Source: Fuerstiella sp.
GTDB taxonomy: Bacteria; Planctomycetota; Planctomycetia; Planctomycetales; Planctomycetaceae
Assembly (NCBI GenBank): GCA_029941865.1
Contig: JAPYTO010000004.1
Coordinates: 27,816 to 78,411, forward strand
Length of the DNA: 50,596 nucleotides
Direction of reading: 5' to 3'
The position numbers were made by a program, and so were the translations under genes. Below are positions 28,150-39,994 of the stretch, piece after piece (within the stretch, counting starts at the first letter, position 1; each line of letters begins with the position of its first letter). The notes beneath the pieces are model-generated. The model did no database searches. It was not told the origin of the DNA and saw only the letters and a program-made list of their open reading frames with translations.

Positions 28150-28150
<1 letters not shown>
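27386..28150 (-). CDS. sdhB: Succinate dehydrogenase/fumarate reductase iron-sulfur subunit
   Basis: SdhB carries electrons from the flavoprotein to the membrane subunit of complex II. The 2Fe-2S ligands are in [20 protein letters not shown] plus a later Cys, the 4Fe-4S ligands in [11 protein letters not shown] with a distal CP, and the 3Fe-4S ligands in [12 protein letters not shown]. All cluster cysteines are present. The ATG overlaps the sdhA stop (TAATG), so the genes are translationally coupled. It is the last gene of sdhC-sdhA-sdhB; the gene order and single-subunit cytochrome b match Bacteroidetes-type complex II. Confidence 0.97.
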
Positions 28151-30081
<1,931 letters not shown>

Positions 30082-30160
30082 CAGAGAACCTCAGGTGATT
30101 TCTTTTTGTTCCGGATCAGTCTGCCGGATCTGAACGGAGTTACAAAGTGGCTGCAATAAT

Positions 30161-30910
30161 TCAGCCGGTCAAGGCGACCCAACCAAGTACACAAAGGAAT
30201 CCCAGAGCAATTGCCCAGGCAAAGAGCATGCTGCCGATTTCGATCAGTTTGTCCCACCTTGGATGAGATACTCCAAGCGACTGCAACGCACTGCGAATTC
30301 CATGTGAGAGATGGATTCCCAACAGAATCAGGGCGACACCGTATGCCACAAAGCTGACAGGGCTGGACAGCACCAGATGAACCGTCGCATATGCTTTGTC
30401 CGTGCCATCCTGAGTTGCCGACGAATAATCCAAATCAGGTCGCAGCTCGAACCGCAAGTCCACAAGATGCAGCAGCACAAAAGCTCCGATGCCCAATCCC
30501 GTCAGCAGCATCCAACTGGAAGCTCCGCCGTTTGGAATTGCAAAGGCCTCCTGTTTGGACTCTTTCTCAGCGTACTGCTTGAGTCTGGCTCGGCGACTCA
30601 TGGCTGTCGTTGAAATGGCAAGCCCCAGGTGAGCGAGGAATATGGTCAGCAGGCCGACTTCTGCCATCTTAAGCAGTGGCCCCATGCTGTGCAGTTTTTC
30701 TGCGTACGCGTTAAACTGTTCTTCGCCTGCGAACAACAGCAAATTTCCGCTGAGATGCGTGACCAGAAACCCGCAGAGGGCCAGACCGGTCAATGCCATC
30801 AGGACTTTCTGGCCGACGGAGGTGCAGCACATCCGGATGATCGGACCCAGTCCGGGAACCTTCGCGAGGAGCTCAGCGGGAATACAACAAATTCGGCAAA
30901 GTGCGTCCAA
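30161..30910 (-). CDS. sdhC: Succinate dehydrogenase cytochrome b subunit (single-subunit anchor)
   Basis: A 249-residue, five-helix membrane anchor that carries haem b and the quinone site of complex II; it replaces the separate SdhC and SdhD of E. coli. His residues in VTHLSGNLLLF, LAHLGLAI, VLLHLVDLRF and GIHLSHGIRS are candidate haem ligands. The TTG start at 30910 is supported by AAGGAG seven nt upstream; an internal ATG at 30832 is less likely. First gene of the sdhCAB operon, with the promoter expected in 30911-31045. Confidence 0.92.
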   Translation of the reverse strand: MDALCRICCIPAELLAKVPGLGPIIRMCCTSVGQKVLMALTGLALCGFLVTHLSGNLLLFAGEEQFNAYAEKLHSMGPLLKMAEVGLLTIFLAHLGLAISTTAMSRRARLKQYAEKESKQEAFAIPNGGASSWMLLTGLGIGAFVLLHLVDLRFELRPDLDYSSATQDGTDKAYATVHLVLSSPVSFVAYGVALILLGIHLSHGIRSALQSLGVSHPRWDKLIEIGSMLFAWAIALGFLCVLGWVALTG

Positions 30911-31045
30911 AGCCCCGCTCCTTCAAGCGTGGGATCAACAAACCGGCAGATCGAACGAGGCGTGATTATAGGGCGCGTCCGTGGAACTTCAACGAACCGC
31001 GTGTCATGTCCGGATTGAAAAAAACCGGCAGCATCAAGGCACGCG

Positions 31046-32428
31046 TTAAACGGCAACCTCGGTGGTTTGAGGAACCTGCGTCTCGCTGTCGACCTGGTGG
31101 CGTTTCACCAGAAACCAAATCGTGGCCACGATCAGCGGCATGCATCCTGCAACGAAAAACATCTGACGAAATCCGACTCCGTCAAATGTCGGCAGGTCGA
31201 TGATCTTACCGAGTAACGGTGCAGAGAGTCCGACACCCAGATCCAGACAGCCCAATGTCAGGTTGGTGCCGCTGCCTCGATAACGAGCAGGAAAGGTGCC
31301 GGACCCCAGCGAGACGATGGACGGAAACAACAAGGCGTGGCCAAAGCCGCACAAGGATGCAGAAAACAACAGGTGCCACGATTCTGACACAGGAATCAGG
31401 GCCCACAGGCCGAGTCCCTGGAATACCAGACCGCAGAAAATAAGCCGATATCGGCCGACTCGCTGACTGAGCGCTGCTGTGCGAAGACGGAATGCGAATG
31501 CCATGATCGCGTATGTCGTCCAGTACGTCGCGATCCCGCCAAAGTGTTCGTGTTTTGTGAAACGTACCAGGTACAGTGACGGGACGGTGAACACGATGCC
31601 CATCGCAACCGCCACAAGCACGACCAATCCTGGCCAGTAATCACGCGTCAGCCGGATCAGCGACGGCCGGGCCGGATGTTTTTCGGGGCGGGGCAGGCCG
31701 CGCGTCGCCATGATCAGAAAAACAATATAAGCAGCAATCAGCACGACAGTCGCCTGAAATACCTGGGGGAAAAAAACGTCCGGGTTGTCGCCGCACAGTG
31801 ACCGCAGATATTCCGAAAGCTGTGGTCCCAGAATCATTCCGATAAAACCGCTGCTGCCGAATAGCGCAATAAATTCTGTGCGGCGACGTTCGGTGACGCA
31901 GGATTGAATGTGGAACGTTCCACACGTGAACATGCCTGCCAGCCCGACGGCAAACAGAATTCGTCCGGCATACACCATTGGTGAAAGCTGCGTCAACGAT
32001 GCAAAAATAAACAGTCCGCAGAAGTTCAGAGCACTCATGAACAGCCAGACTCTTCGCACGCCGAATCGGTCAATCGACTGGCCCAGAAAGATTCGCACGC
32101 AAATCGCCGCAATGATGCCATACTGAATGATTCGCCCGGGCAATTCCTCGTGGTATTGAGTCGCTCCGGATCCGTTAGCCGCCAGCCACGCGACCCAATC
32201 GGCAAAGACAAACGTCGCTGCGTTCGCCGTCACGACCGTCAGGTTGGCCAGATACGAGAAGATGAAGACCGGGTCCGTGGTTCGTTCCAGCGTGCCAGCG
32301 TTCAAGTGGGTTGTGGCCGGCGCCTTCGTTGGAGCAGCCACGGCAACAGTAATGTTGCCTGGCGGATCGCGAAACGGGGCAGTGGAGTTATCCACCTGTG
32401 GCGTATTTTCTGTTTGTGAGTCAGCCAC
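31046..32428 (-). CDS. Major facilitator superfamily transporter
   Basis: A 12-TM MFS carrier: [13 protein letters not shown] is the loop 2-3 motif, and the C-terminal half contains a second six-helix set (for example [20 protein letters not shown]). The start is GTG at 32428, overlapping the ABC permease stop by 8 nt and with GGAG 6 nt upstream; the open frame up to 32479 is within the previous gene. An N-terminal 45-residue hydrophilic extension precedes TM1. Substrate is unknown. Overlap with the ABC genes implies co-expression. Confidence 0.9.
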   Translation of the reverse strand: MADSQTENTPQVDNSTAPFRDPPGNITVAVAAPTKAPATTHLNAGTLERTTDPVFIFSYLANLTVVTANAATFVFADWVAWLAANGSGATQYHEELPGRIIQYGIIAAICVRIFLGQSIDRFGVRRVWLFMSALNFCGLFIFASLTQLSPMVYAGRILFAVGLAGMFTCGTFHIQSCVTERRRTEFIALFGSSGFIGMILGPQLSEYLRSLCGDNPDVFFPQVFQATVVLIAAYIVFLIMATRGLPRPEKHPARPSLIRLTRDYWPGLVVLVAVAMGIVFTVPSLYLVRFTKHEHFGGIATYWTTYAIMAFAFRLRTAALSQRVGRYRLIFCGLVFQGLGLWALIPVSESWHLLFSASLCGFGHALLFPSIVSLGSGTFPARYRGSGTNLTLGCLDLGVGLSAPLLGKIIDLPTFDGVGFRQMFFVAGCMPLIVATIWFLVKRHQVDSETQVPQTTEVAV

Positions 32429-33269
32429 CAAACGCTCCGTACCTGCGGACGCCGTAATGGAACGCCACCCGGTTGGCAACCAGCAGAATCACGATCCAGC
32501 CGGCCTGAATCGTCAATTCGATGACCAGCGTGTCGGGTGGAATTCGGCCCAGCAGAATCGCCGCAGGAAAGTAGGCGAGGTATTTGAACGGAAGATAGTT
32601 GACCCACGGGATCCATTCAGAAATCCATTCCAGCGGGATCATGTGGCCGGAAAGAAAGTAGTTCATCATCATGTAAATGAAGATCAGCGAACTGACTTCC
32701 AGGAACCAGAACGATATGAGGCCAATCAGAGATTCGATCAGAAACCCGGCCAGAAATGCCATCAGCAGCGAACAGATCCAGGCGACGGTCACCTTTGGTT
32801 CCGGCCAGTCGGGCAGGTAGTCTCGACACAGCCAGAACACAAGCAAGAACGGGCCGATCGCCACGGCGTAATACACAAGTTTGTGGGCGATACGGTGCCA
32901 GAACAGATAGTCAAGCATGTCCACCGGCTGGATCAGATATTTGCGTACAGATCCATCCCGCACGGACAGAGCAATCCCGTTGGCCAGACCGGGCATGCTG
33001 GAAAACGCTCGGGCGACCATCACCAACAAATAGTACGCCACCATATTGGCGTACGTGTAACCGTTCAGCTCGCCATCGTTGTGGCCGGCGAAGATGGCAT
33101 TCCACAGAAATATCTGAGTGATGATCGGCAGAAAACGGACCAGAGTGGCAAATGCGAAATCGCCTCGATAAACCAGCCGCTCCTCCATCGCCGTCTTCAG
33201 AATCAGCCACTTGACGCGCACGGTGGCGATGGCGTTTTCTTTGAAGGTATAAGAGGTGGAGGCTGTCAT
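32421..33269 (-). CDS. ABC-2 type permease (ABC2_membrane_6 / DUF990-like)
   Basis: A 282-residue protein with six TM segments; [23 protein letters not shown] matches the amphipathic motif of the DUF990 exporter permeases. Together with the preceding ATPase it forms an ABC exporter. The typical operon of this type encodes two permeases, but here only one is present, and an MFS gene takes the second position, so the permease may work as a homodimer. The ATPase stop is 7 nt upstream. Confidence 0.9.
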   Translation of the reverse strand: MTASTSYTFKENAIATVRVKWLILKTAMEERLVYRGDFAFATLVRFLPIITQIFLWNAIFAGHNDGELNGYTYANMVAYYLLVMVARAFSSMPGLANGIALSVRDGSVRKYLIQPVDMLDYLFWHRIAHKLVYYAVAIGPFLLVFWLCRDYLPDWPEPKVTVAWICSLLMAFLAGFLIESLIGLISFWFLEVSSLIFIYMMMNYFLSGHMIPLEWISEWIPWVNYLPFKYLAYFPAAILLGRIPPDTLVIELTIQAGWIVILLVANRVAFHYGVRRYGAFGG

Positions 33270-33276
33270 CGAAAAA

Positions 33277-34257
33277 CTAATATTCCTCAGCCGTAAACAA
33301 TTCGGCGATCACGTCTTCCAGCGGTCGCTCAGAGACGCTGACGTCTTCGATGCTGTACTCCGCCAAAACCTGTGACAACACGGCTGACACCTTCTGCTTT
33401 TCCACCTGGAGCCGCAGCATCGGAGGCCGATCTTCCAATACGACACCGTAGCGGTCGATACCGTTCGGTGTGCTGTCGCTGGCAAAATGAAGTTCGATGA
33501 TTTTATGCTGACTGAAACGATCAACGATTTCCGCGAGTGCCCCGTCGTGGATCACGGCCCCCTTGTTGATCACAATCGCTCGATCGCATAACGCTTCCAC
33601 GTCTTTCATGTAATGGCTGGTCAGGATCACCGTAATTCCCTGATCCTTCTGGTACTTCAGCAGGAATTGTTGAACTTTTCTTTGACTGATGACGTCCAGT
33701 CCGATGGTCGGTTCGTCCAGAAACAATACGTCCGGTCGGTGCAGCAGGGCAGCGATCAGCTCCATTCGCATGCGTTCGCCCAGCGACAGTTCGCGCACCG
33801 GCTGGCTCATCAATTCCGTGACGCCCAGCAGTTCAGTCAGCTCAGTGAGACGTGAATTGTAGTCTTCCGTACTGATACGGTAGATTTCTTTGTGCAGTCG
33901 GAATGATTCCTGAGCCGGCAGATCCCACCACAGTTGTTCCTTATGCCCGGTGACCAGCGAAAACCGGCGACGGTACGCGTTTTCTCGTTTCCACGGCACA
34001 TGACCCAGGACCGTCGCGGTACCCGATGTCGGCACGATCAGTCCGGACAGCAGCTTTAGCGTGGTCGTCTTGCCGGCACCATTCGGGCCGAGAAACGCCA
34101 GCATTTCGCCTTCTTCAATGGTGAAGCTGACGTTTTTCACGGCTTGGACTTCACGATACTCACGGTGAAACAGACCGCGCAGGGAAGCCAGCAGTCCTTC
34201 GCGTTTGCGGTACACTTGGTAGGTACGACCCAGATTCTCAACAACAATGGCTGGCAT
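33277..34257 (-). CDS. ABC exporter ATP-binding protein
   Basis: ATPase of a type ABC-2 exporter: Walker [13 protein letters not shown], signature [11 protein letters not shown], Walker [13 protein letters not shown] and the H-loop [12 protein letters not shown] are all intact. A C-terminal extension of about 90 residues is typical of the DUF990-partner ATPases. ATG 34257 gives [20 protein letters not shown]; the frame extends to 34338 without family similarity. First gene of the ABC-permease-MFS unit. Confidence 0.95.
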   Translation of the reverse strand: MPAIVVENLGRTYQVYRKREGLLASLRGLFHREYREVQAVKNVSFTIEEGEMLAFLGPNGAGKTTTLKLLSGLIVPTSGTATVLGHVPWKRENAYRRRFSLVTGHKEQLWWDLPAQESFRLHKEIYRISTEDYNSRLTELTELLGVTELMSQPVRELSLGERMRMELIAALLHRPDVLFLDEPTIGLDVISQRKVQQFLLKYQKDQGITVILTSHYMKDVEALCDRAIVINKGAVIHDGALAEIVDRFSQHKIIELHFASDSTPNGIDRYGVVLEDRPPMLRLQVEKQKVSAVLSQVLAEYSIEDVSVSERPLEDVIAELFTAEEY

Positions 34258-34364
34258 TGCAGTGATCGTACTGGAGTCCGCAGTGATCACCAATTGGCAG
34301 GGTGAAAAGAAGACGGCCTTTTCTTGAAAAGCGAGCATCCGGCACGGCCAGTGGTCTGCCCATG

Positions 34365-34465
34365 TTGAGTTTACTAGTAGCGGAACTCGCCAGGAGTTTC
34401 GGCAAACGAGGGGAAACGCTGAAAGTCCTGGCGACTTCCGCTACCGTCAGCGTTAGTAAACTTAA
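34365..34465. repeat. MITE-like long inverted repeat
   Basis: The left arm reads TTGAGTTTACTA then GTAGCGGAACTCGCCAGGA; the reverse complement of the right arm reads TTAAGTTTACTA, an extra 8-nt piece, then GTAGCGGAAGTCGCCAGGA. About 31 positions per arm can pair with few mismatches, around a loop of roughly 40 nt. I recall closely similar GCGGAACTCGCCAGGAGTTTCGG strings as intergenic repeats in planctomycetes. It lies between two minus-strand genes. Confidence 0.7.
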
Positions 34466-34519
34466 TGTGGATGCAGCACCAGGCTCACATGGTGTCACCT
34501 CCTGGAACAGAACGAGCGA

Positions 34520-34546
34520 GGAAAAGGGGGTCAGCCCCCCCTTTCC
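34520..34546 (-). terminator. G/C-rich hairpin after the 432-residue secreted protein
   Basis: GGAAA-A-GGGGG pairs with CCCCC-C-TTTCC around a TCAGC loop, one mismatch inside. On the minus strand it lies about 40 nt after the stop of the gene ending at 34588 and is followed by TTTTCC, so it may end that transcript. Confidence 0.5.
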
Positions 34547-34587
34547 AGCGAATGATTCAACCCTGTTTTTTGGCTTTAACAAAGCCC

Positions 34588-35883
34588 CTACGGCAGTTCT
34601 GTCAAGGTGCCTCGCTGCACGGAAAGCCGATTGGCCGAAGCAACCCCCGCCAACCCACCAAACGCCTGCAGACTCTCTTTGGCCCTCTTCTGAGCAACTT
34701 CAACCGCAGCGCCGACCGATATCGCCTTCGTCAGATCGTTCGCCCCGGCACCCAGACTGCCAAACAGCTGAGTAATCTGTTTGACTCGAGGATCGTTGGC
34801 TATGTTTTGCTGCTGGTCAGCAGAAATATCCTGAGGCGTCGCTGCGCCCGTCACGCGACCGACGAATCTCCAGCCCACTTCGCCTGGGTTCTTGTAATAC
34901 AGGTCGATCGTTACGCTGGCACTGCCGGATGCCGCATGCAGTTTCATTTCGCTGACTTCCACCACGTCGGCCTGCTGAGCTGCGGCGATGATGGCAGCCT
35001 GCGGTGGGAGTAATTGCCCGTGAGCCGGCGCATTCTGCCCTGGCTTCAATTTGCCAGCTGATGCTGTGACGTCCCCATTCAAAAGCGCGCTGAGTTGTGA
35101 CTGTACCTGCCCGGCCAGCAATTCCAGCGCCAACGTTTCCGGGTTCGCGTTCGCGTCCTGCTCTGAAATGTAGCGATTCGCGTGAAGAATCAGCCGACAC
35201 GTCGTGCCGAAGATGCGGTCTGTCTGCAGCAGTATTCGACCGAATCTGTTCTCGGCATCCTCAGTGTGTTCAGTCGGCAGTGATCGGATCAATTCCGTCG
35301 CGGGAATGTCCTGCAAGGCGGCCTGCACGTCGGCTTGACTCGACGTTTCCACATCAGCTAACGCATTCAGAATTCCGAGTCCTGCGAGTTCACGGATCCT
35401 TGGCTTTTGCAGCAGTTTCCGGCGCACCAGTTTGTCCGATATTTCGACGATGATGACGTCGGGCGTCACGTCGCCGACCGCGCTGTGTTTCAGATTCTGC
35501 AGTCGCTCCCTCAGAAATCCGACGCGTTCAATGTCTCGAACGCCAGCCGCCTCCAGCGATTCAATATGAGCCGTCAGCAGCGGAATGACGGGGTTCAGCG
35601 CGATGCTGGCCTTCTTCGCAGTAATCAGCCGAACATAGAGTTCCGGAACATTTTGCTGCAGCCACTTGCCCCTCACCAGAATTGAAACCGTCCGGTCGTC
35701 TTCTGACGGCAGCGACGCGCCCAGAAGACGAGTCCCATTCTGCAGAATCAGCACATCCACCGCACGCTGACGAATCGGCACTTCGGCAGCCGTCGCCGGG
35801 CTGCCCACGCCGCAAATGACCAGTGCAATCGCAACCAGGCGATACAGCGCAGGATTCTGTTGAGGGCAGAGTGTGTGAGTCAT
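34588..35883 (-). CDS. Secreted hypothetical protein (431 aa)
   Basis: MTHTLCPQQNPALYRLVAIALVICGVGSPATAAE is a signal peptide with an AxA-type cleavage site. The mature part begins VLILQNGTRLLGASL, a pattern seen in planctomycete secreted proteins, and includes a beta-rich segment SASVTIDLYYKNPGEVGWRFVG in the C-terminal third; the end is Ala/Gly-rich. No known domain was recognised. Two minus-strand genes downstream are the ABC genes, but a repeat and hairpin separate them, so it is probably a single-gene transcript. Confidence 0.72.
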   Translation of the reverse strand: MTHTLCPQQNPALYRLVAIALVICGVGSPATAAEVPIRQRAVDVLILQNGTRLLGASLPSEDDRTVSILVRGKWLQQNVPELYVRLITAKKASIALNPVIPLLTAHIESLEAAGVRDIERVGFLRERLQNLKHSAVGDVTPDVIIVEISDKLVRRKLLQKPRIRELAGLGILNALADVETSSQADVQAALQDIPATELIRSLPTEHTEDAENRFGRILLQTDRIFGTTCRLILHANRYISEQDANANPETLALELLAGQVQSQLSALLNGDVTASAGKLKPGQNAPAHGQLLPPQAAIIAAAQQADVVEVSEMKLHAASGSASVTIDLYYKNPGEVGWRFVGRVTGAATPQDISADQQQNIANDPRVKQITQLFGSLGAGANDLTKAISVGAAVEVAQKRAKESLQAFGGLAGVASANRLSVQRGTLTELP

Positions 35884-36203
35884 GTAACGTGGACGATCAC
35901 TACGAAATTGAAGAAAAGACGGGTACAGCGGCATTAGGTCGCTCCTGGCCAGCCGCCGCAGTCAAGTGTCAGCAGGATTGAACAATTTGTAACGTTGCGG
36001 ATTAACAACATAAACGTCTCCTTTATGCAACGCTCCGTCATAATCCGAATTCGATTCCAGGAATGCTGGGTTTATCCATCCGGCGCGACAATTGCTTGGT
36101 ACCTGTCGGGGAAGCAGGCTCTCGCTGCGAAATCGGCGTCACGAACGATTGAAGTCCGAGCCTCTCCGATTTCTTTGAGTGATTTGTATTCAGGAACCCG
36201 CTC
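35884..36203. other. Divergent intergenic region, no gene accepted
   Basis: A 70-codon plus-strand frame at 35995 has no family features. The region should hold promoters for the secreted protein (minus) and the 147-residue protein (plus). Confidence 0.4.
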
Positions 36204-36647
36204 ATGAGACCGCAGATGGGGCCACAAGACCATCCGCCAGAATGGCTTCAGCAACTGATTGACGACGTCACGTGTGCCGTTGTTGATTACGACTGCCATG
36301 CACCCATTGGCTGTCACTTCTACCGGAATCCGGCGACCGCAGAATGGGAAATCTCCGCATTTGTCTCGTCGACGGAAGTGGTCGGAGGGCCGATGGACGG
36401 CACGGAAGTGAACCCGCCCGTGCAATTCAACATCAGTTCCGTGATGGATCTGTTTGATGACAAGCCGACGGTGCACTGGCAGTCCGATTCTGTTGCCGAC
36501 GACGACGAACTGGCCCAGCACATCTCGTTTCAGGGTTCGATCAACGGGCATCGCGTGTGGCTGCGAATGTTACGAGGCGGGCCGGACGGTACAGGCCCGG
36601 GACGTCTGGTACACGCGGGCAGTGGTGAAATTGAAAATCTCTGGTAG
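36204..36647 (+). CDS. Hypothetical protein (147 aa)
   Basis: Starts MRPQMGPQDHPPEWLQQLID after AGGAACCC. Soluble, no signal peptide; a strand-rich middle (EWEISAFVSSTEVVGGP, VQFNISSVMDL) and a C-terminal WLRMLRGGPDGTGPG. No family recognised. The frame is clean, has a ribosome-binding site and is followed 30 nt later by a dispersed repeat. Confidence 0.72.
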   Translation: MRPQMGPQDHPPEWLQQLIDDVTCAVVDYDCHAPIGCHFYRNPATAEWEISAFVSSTEVVGGPMDGTEVNPPVQFNISSVMDLFDDKPTVHWQSDSVADDDELAQHISFQGSINGHRVWLRMLRGGPDGTGPGRLVHAGSGEIENLW

Positions 36648-36676
36648 CGAAGTTCACGGAGGACCAACCAGACAGA

Positions 36677-36760
36677 GGTATGAGGAACGCCTCTAAAGGT
36701 GGCCGCAATACAAGCTCGAATCGCCAGCGAGTGGGTCTGGTTTGCTAGTGAAATACACTT
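36677..36760 (+). repeat. Dispersed intergenic repeat, copy B
   Basis: Begins AGGTATGAGGAACGCC, then AATACAAGCTCGAATCGCC, AGCGAGTGGGTCTGG and ends GTGAAATACACTT. It is the homologue of copy A at 15308-15391 with scattered differences and a weaker central hairpin. Like copy A it lies just after a plus-strand gene. Confidence 0.75.
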
Positions 36761-36809
36761 GTGTGCCTGCATCAGAAAGAGCCCGGCAACGTGTGGCCGC
36801 ACGGCATGC

Positions 36810-37646
36810 TCAACGCTGGCATTTTGAACAGTAGAACGTCGATCGCTGAGCCTGAACGATTCTCCTGATGACTCCAACACGGCATTTTCGACACGGTTCG
36901 CCTTCCTTCTGATAGACTTGGTGCTTGTTCTGATAGCCACCGTCTTTGTTCAGTGCGTTTCGATAGGTGCCGTCGCCCAGTGTTGAGCCTTCATACTGAA
37001 TGGCTTCCTGCAGGATTCGTTTCGTGGCGGCCTGAATTGCCGACAGTTGTTTCTTCGTCAGACGCTGAGAAGATCGCTTTGGTGAAACGCTCGCTTCGTG
37101 CAGAATTTCGCTGGCATACAGATTGCCGATTCCCGCGATCAGCTTCTGCTCCAGCATCGCGACTTTGATGGGCCGACTGGTCCGACTAAGTTGCTGCTTC
37201 CAGTCATCGGTCGACATGCTCAGTGCGTCGGGCCCCAGCGTTTCCTGTAGTTCTGCCATCTGGTCACTGTCCAGCAGCCGCACCGTGCCCAGACCGCGAC
37301 GGTCCCAGAATTCGAACGAGCTGCATTTTCTCCGCTTCGGGGCCATGTGCCAGCACAGCCGTCGATGTTCGGTCGTCGGAGGCTGGGACACCAGCATCAA
37401 ACCGGTCATGCGCGGTTCGATAACGATAAACCGGGCGTCTGCTAATTCAACGACGACACGTTTTGCCAGCCGCCACACGCTCCGGATCTTCTGACCGGCA
37501 ACCTGTTTACGAAACCTGCCCGGCGAAGGCGACACCTGGACCGGACGGCGTGTACACGCACAGAACTCAAGGTCAAGAATAGTCCGCCCTTCGATTTCGG
37601 GCCTCAGACCTCGAACCATGGTCTCTACTTCGGGAAGTTCAGGCAT
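36810..37646 (-). CDS. mutM: Formamidopyrimidine-DNA glycosylase
   Basis: MutM/Fpg removes 8-oxoguanine and FapyG and cuts the abasic site. The N-terminus MPELPEVETMVRGLRPEI gives the catalytic Pro-2 and Glu-3 after Met removal. GIGNLYASEILHEASVSP is the H2TH signature, and the C-terminal zinc finger CRKCRVG...CSKCQR has all four Cys. Conserved lysine and arginine in the usual positions indicate an active enzyme. 278 residues, normal size. Runs convergently with the 147-residue gene. Confidence 0.96.
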   Translation of the reverse strand: MPELPEVETMVRGLRPEIEGRTILDLEFCACTRRPVQVSPSPGRFRKQVAGQKIRSVWRLAKRVVVELADARFIVIEPRMTGLMLVSQPPTTEHRRLCWHMAPKRRKCSSFEFWDRRGLGTVRLLDSDQMAELQETLGPDALSMSTDDWKQQLSRTSRPIKVAMLEQKLIAGIGNLYASEILHEASVSPKRSSQRLTKKQLSAIQAATKRILQEAIQYEGSTLGDGTYRNALNKDGGYQNKHQVYQKEGEPCRKCRVGVIRRIVQAQRSTFYCSKCQR

Positions 37647-38303
37647 TCGTGAGTCTCACCTGGTTCAGATCAGGCACCGGTACAGTTGGTCACCGGCGCA
37701 GGAAAAACGACATCTAACGCCGTGCGGCTCTCACGCCTCCCCGGGACAGGGCATCTACACATCTTTACCCTCCCGCTGGGAGGGTCGCGAGGAACGAGCG
37801 GGGAGGGCGGTTGCTGCAATCGCGCGACAACAAGTAGGCGAAAATGCCCGGTAATCCCTCCCCTCGCTTAGGCTCGACCCTCCCGGAAGGAGGGTAAAAT
37901 CCGTTTTCGTATTTGTGTAGAGACCAATGCCCCGAGACAGGGTATACAGCGGCGCGACATTTTTCACGGCAGGCAGCAAAAACATTCGTCCGCGATCACT
38001 TGTACCGTAGGGTCGCCTGGGAGTCGTCATTCCGCCGACACGGGGGGCTGCGGAGACCATGCGATAATTCGCAATAGCCTAACCGGAATCACCCGGGTGA
38101 CCAGCAGGGCCGAAAGATTCACAGCATTCCAAACGACTTGTATGTCAGGGAATTGCCGGAATATTCTTGACGCCATCCGCCGGCACGACGATGCTAGACA
38201 ACAGGTCGGTCTCTCGCGCCGTTCAGGATTTTGTACGCGCTGATCCGTTCTCCACCCATCTTGTGGTCAAACATTGGTTTCTCATCCAGCAAAGGCGTCT
38301 CCC
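37647..38303. other. 657-nt intergenic region with an inverted repeat pair
   Basis: No gene is supported. The central part (37750-37925) holds the REPIN-like element described separately; the rest shows no terminator or RNA gene. Confidence 0.5.
37750..37925. repeat. REPIN-like inverted repeat pair
   Basis: Two units of about 60 nt lie in opposite orientation. Read outward to inward, the left has TCTACACA, TTTACCCTCC, GGGAGGGTCG and GCGGGGAGGG; the right, as reverse complement, has TCTACACA, TTTTACCCTCC, GGGAGGGTCG and GCGAGGGGAGGG. Each contains its own ACCCTCC..GGGAGGGT hairpin and about 45 nt separate them. This is the architecture of REP doublets (REPINs). Similar strings are common in planctomycete intergenic DNA, from memory. 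Confidence 0.72.
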
Positions 38304-39971
38304 ATGCTGCGAAAGTCTGTTCAGCTGTTTACGGCAGTGACTTGTTTGTGTTTTGCAGCCGCTTCCGCTTCGGACAAATCGGCAGATCCCGGAATTCATC
38401 AAAAAGCGGCGCAGCTGAAGATGGAAGCGCGAATTGCGGCGGAAAGAGGTGACTTTGATGTTGCTGTCAGCAACATCATGGAAGCGTCGGAGCTGACGGG
38501 AGACCGTCAGACGGCAGCACGCGCCCGCAAACTCGCTAAGTCTGCAGCAGCGAACGCCGCCGGGGGCAGCCCGTTCGCCAACTTCCAGGAAACCATGACG
38601 CTTATTATGGAACAAACCTCTCCTCCGGCACGGTGGATGACCGTGGACGGCGAAGGTGGTGCCATGTCCATTTCTCAGCAGGGTGTGTTTGTTGGCGGGC
38701 CAGCATTCGCAGCCCTCAGGACTTTGATGTCGAATGACTCGCGGTTGTTGCAGGCGGCCGAATTCGCAAGGAATGCCAACCGAAACAAGGACATTCGTAA
38801 GGCTGCGAAACTTCGCATGGTTTCGATTCCGCGATTGGAACGACATGTTCAGAAACTGGAAGAACAGGGACTGCCTGTTACGAGTGAATTTCGCAACCTG
38901 GCGGGCATCAGCCGTATTGACTACCTGTTCGTTTTTCCGGAAACCGGAGACGTGGTCATCGCTGGTCCGGCGGGAGACTGGACGGTTGACGCCGACGGAC
39001 GAGCCATCAGCTCCACCACCCAACGTCCAACATTGAACCTGGACGACCTTGTCACTTTGACTCGCACGTTCGGCCAGGCGGGACCGGGCTACTTCCTGTG
39101 TACGATCGATCCGAAAAAAGGCCAGGTCGGTGCGGTTCAGGACTTCGTAAAGAAAAATCAGCGAAAACTAAACGCACAGACGGCTGCAGCATTTACACAG
39201 CAGGTTGAACAGACGCTGGGCCTGCAAAACGTGTTCGTTCGCGGCGTTCCACAGAATTCACGTGTGGCGTCCGTAATCGTCGAAGCCGACTATCGCATGA
39301 AGGAGATTGGGATTGGAAAACGCCAGGGGCCGCAGGGAATGAAAAGCTACTTCGATCTGCTGACTCGTTCCGAACGACGCGGATCGTCGTCCATGGATGC
39401 CCTGCGGTGGTGGATGGCTGTGGGCTACGATGCCATCAGCATGTCGCCCGACGGCAAGTCTTTCGAATTCGCCGGAAATTCTGTTCAGTGCTTGTCTGAG
39501 AATCAGATGGTCGCTGAGAACGGCGACCGCACAGGCACCGGCAAGGCCAGCCGTGCGAACACAAAATTCGCGGATCTGTTTACGAAACATTTGCCGGAAC
39601 TGGCGGCTCAGGATCCCGTGTTCGCAGATCTCGAAAACATATTTGACCTGGCCATGGTGTCAGCTCTGATTCATTCGCGGGGACTCGGACTGCGAGCCGG
39701 CTGGATTCCGGAATCATTTGCCGCCAATGGCAACTATCGAACTCAGACCGTCGAAGTGCCTCAGGAGTTGATGACAGCTGCGGAGTTTCGAGTCTTTGAT
39801 GGTCGCAGCGTTGTGGTGCAGGTAGCTGGAGGCGTGCGAGTGGACCTTGCAGATCTGATCAGCGACAAGGATCGCCTGCAGTCTGTTGAGGAACTTGCCA
39901 CTCGTTCTGACACAGCGACACCAATCGGCCAGCAACGAGACAGTTGGTGGTGGGACGCTGCTGAAAAGTAA
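38304..39971 (+). CDS. DUF1598-type secreted protein
   Basis: A 555-residue planctomycete protein with signal peptide MLRKSVQLFTAVTCLCFAAASA. It has a helical segment with alternating Ala/Lys/Arg (about 22-80), then the DUF1598 region: IDYLFVFPETGDVVIAGPAGDW, GPGYFLCTIDPKKGQ and DALRWWMAVGYDAISMSPDG. Function unknown; assigned from memory of that family's features. A strong bidirectional terminator starts 24 nt after the stop. Confidence 0.78.
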   Translation: MLRKSVQLFTAVTCLCFAAASASDKSADPGIHQKAAQLKMEARIAAERGDFDVAVSNIMEASELTGDRQTAARARKLAKSAAANAAGGSPFANFQETMTLIMEQTSPPARWMTVDGEGGAMSISQQGVFVGGPAFAALRTLMSNDSRLLQAAEFARNANRNKDIRKAAKLRMVSIPRLERHVQKLEEQGLPVTSEFRNLAGISRIDYLFVFPETGDVVIAGPAGDWTVDADGRAISSTTQRPTLNLDDLVTLTRTFGQAGPGYFLCTIDPKKGQVGAVQDFVKKNQRKLNAQTAAAFTQQVEQTLGLQNVFVRGVPQNSRVASVIVEADYRMKEIGIGKRQGPQGMKSYFDLLTRSERRGSSSMDALRWWMAVGYDAISMSPDGKSFEFAGNSVQCLSENQMVAENGDRTGTGKASRANTKFADLFTKHLPELAAQDPVFADLENIFDLAMVSALIHSRGLGLRAGWIPESFAANGNYRTQTVEVPQELMTAAEFRVFDGRSVVVQVAGGVRVDLADLISDKDRLQSVEELATRSDTATPIGQQRDSWWWDAAEK

Positions 39972-39994
39972 CACGCACGTTCAAATCAAAACAC

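Noticed and set aside
34302-34775. Plus-strand open frame of 157 codons
   Set aside because: It is created by the inverted repeat and antisense to the secreted-protein gene; its translation is the well-known repeat-derived pattern, not a family.
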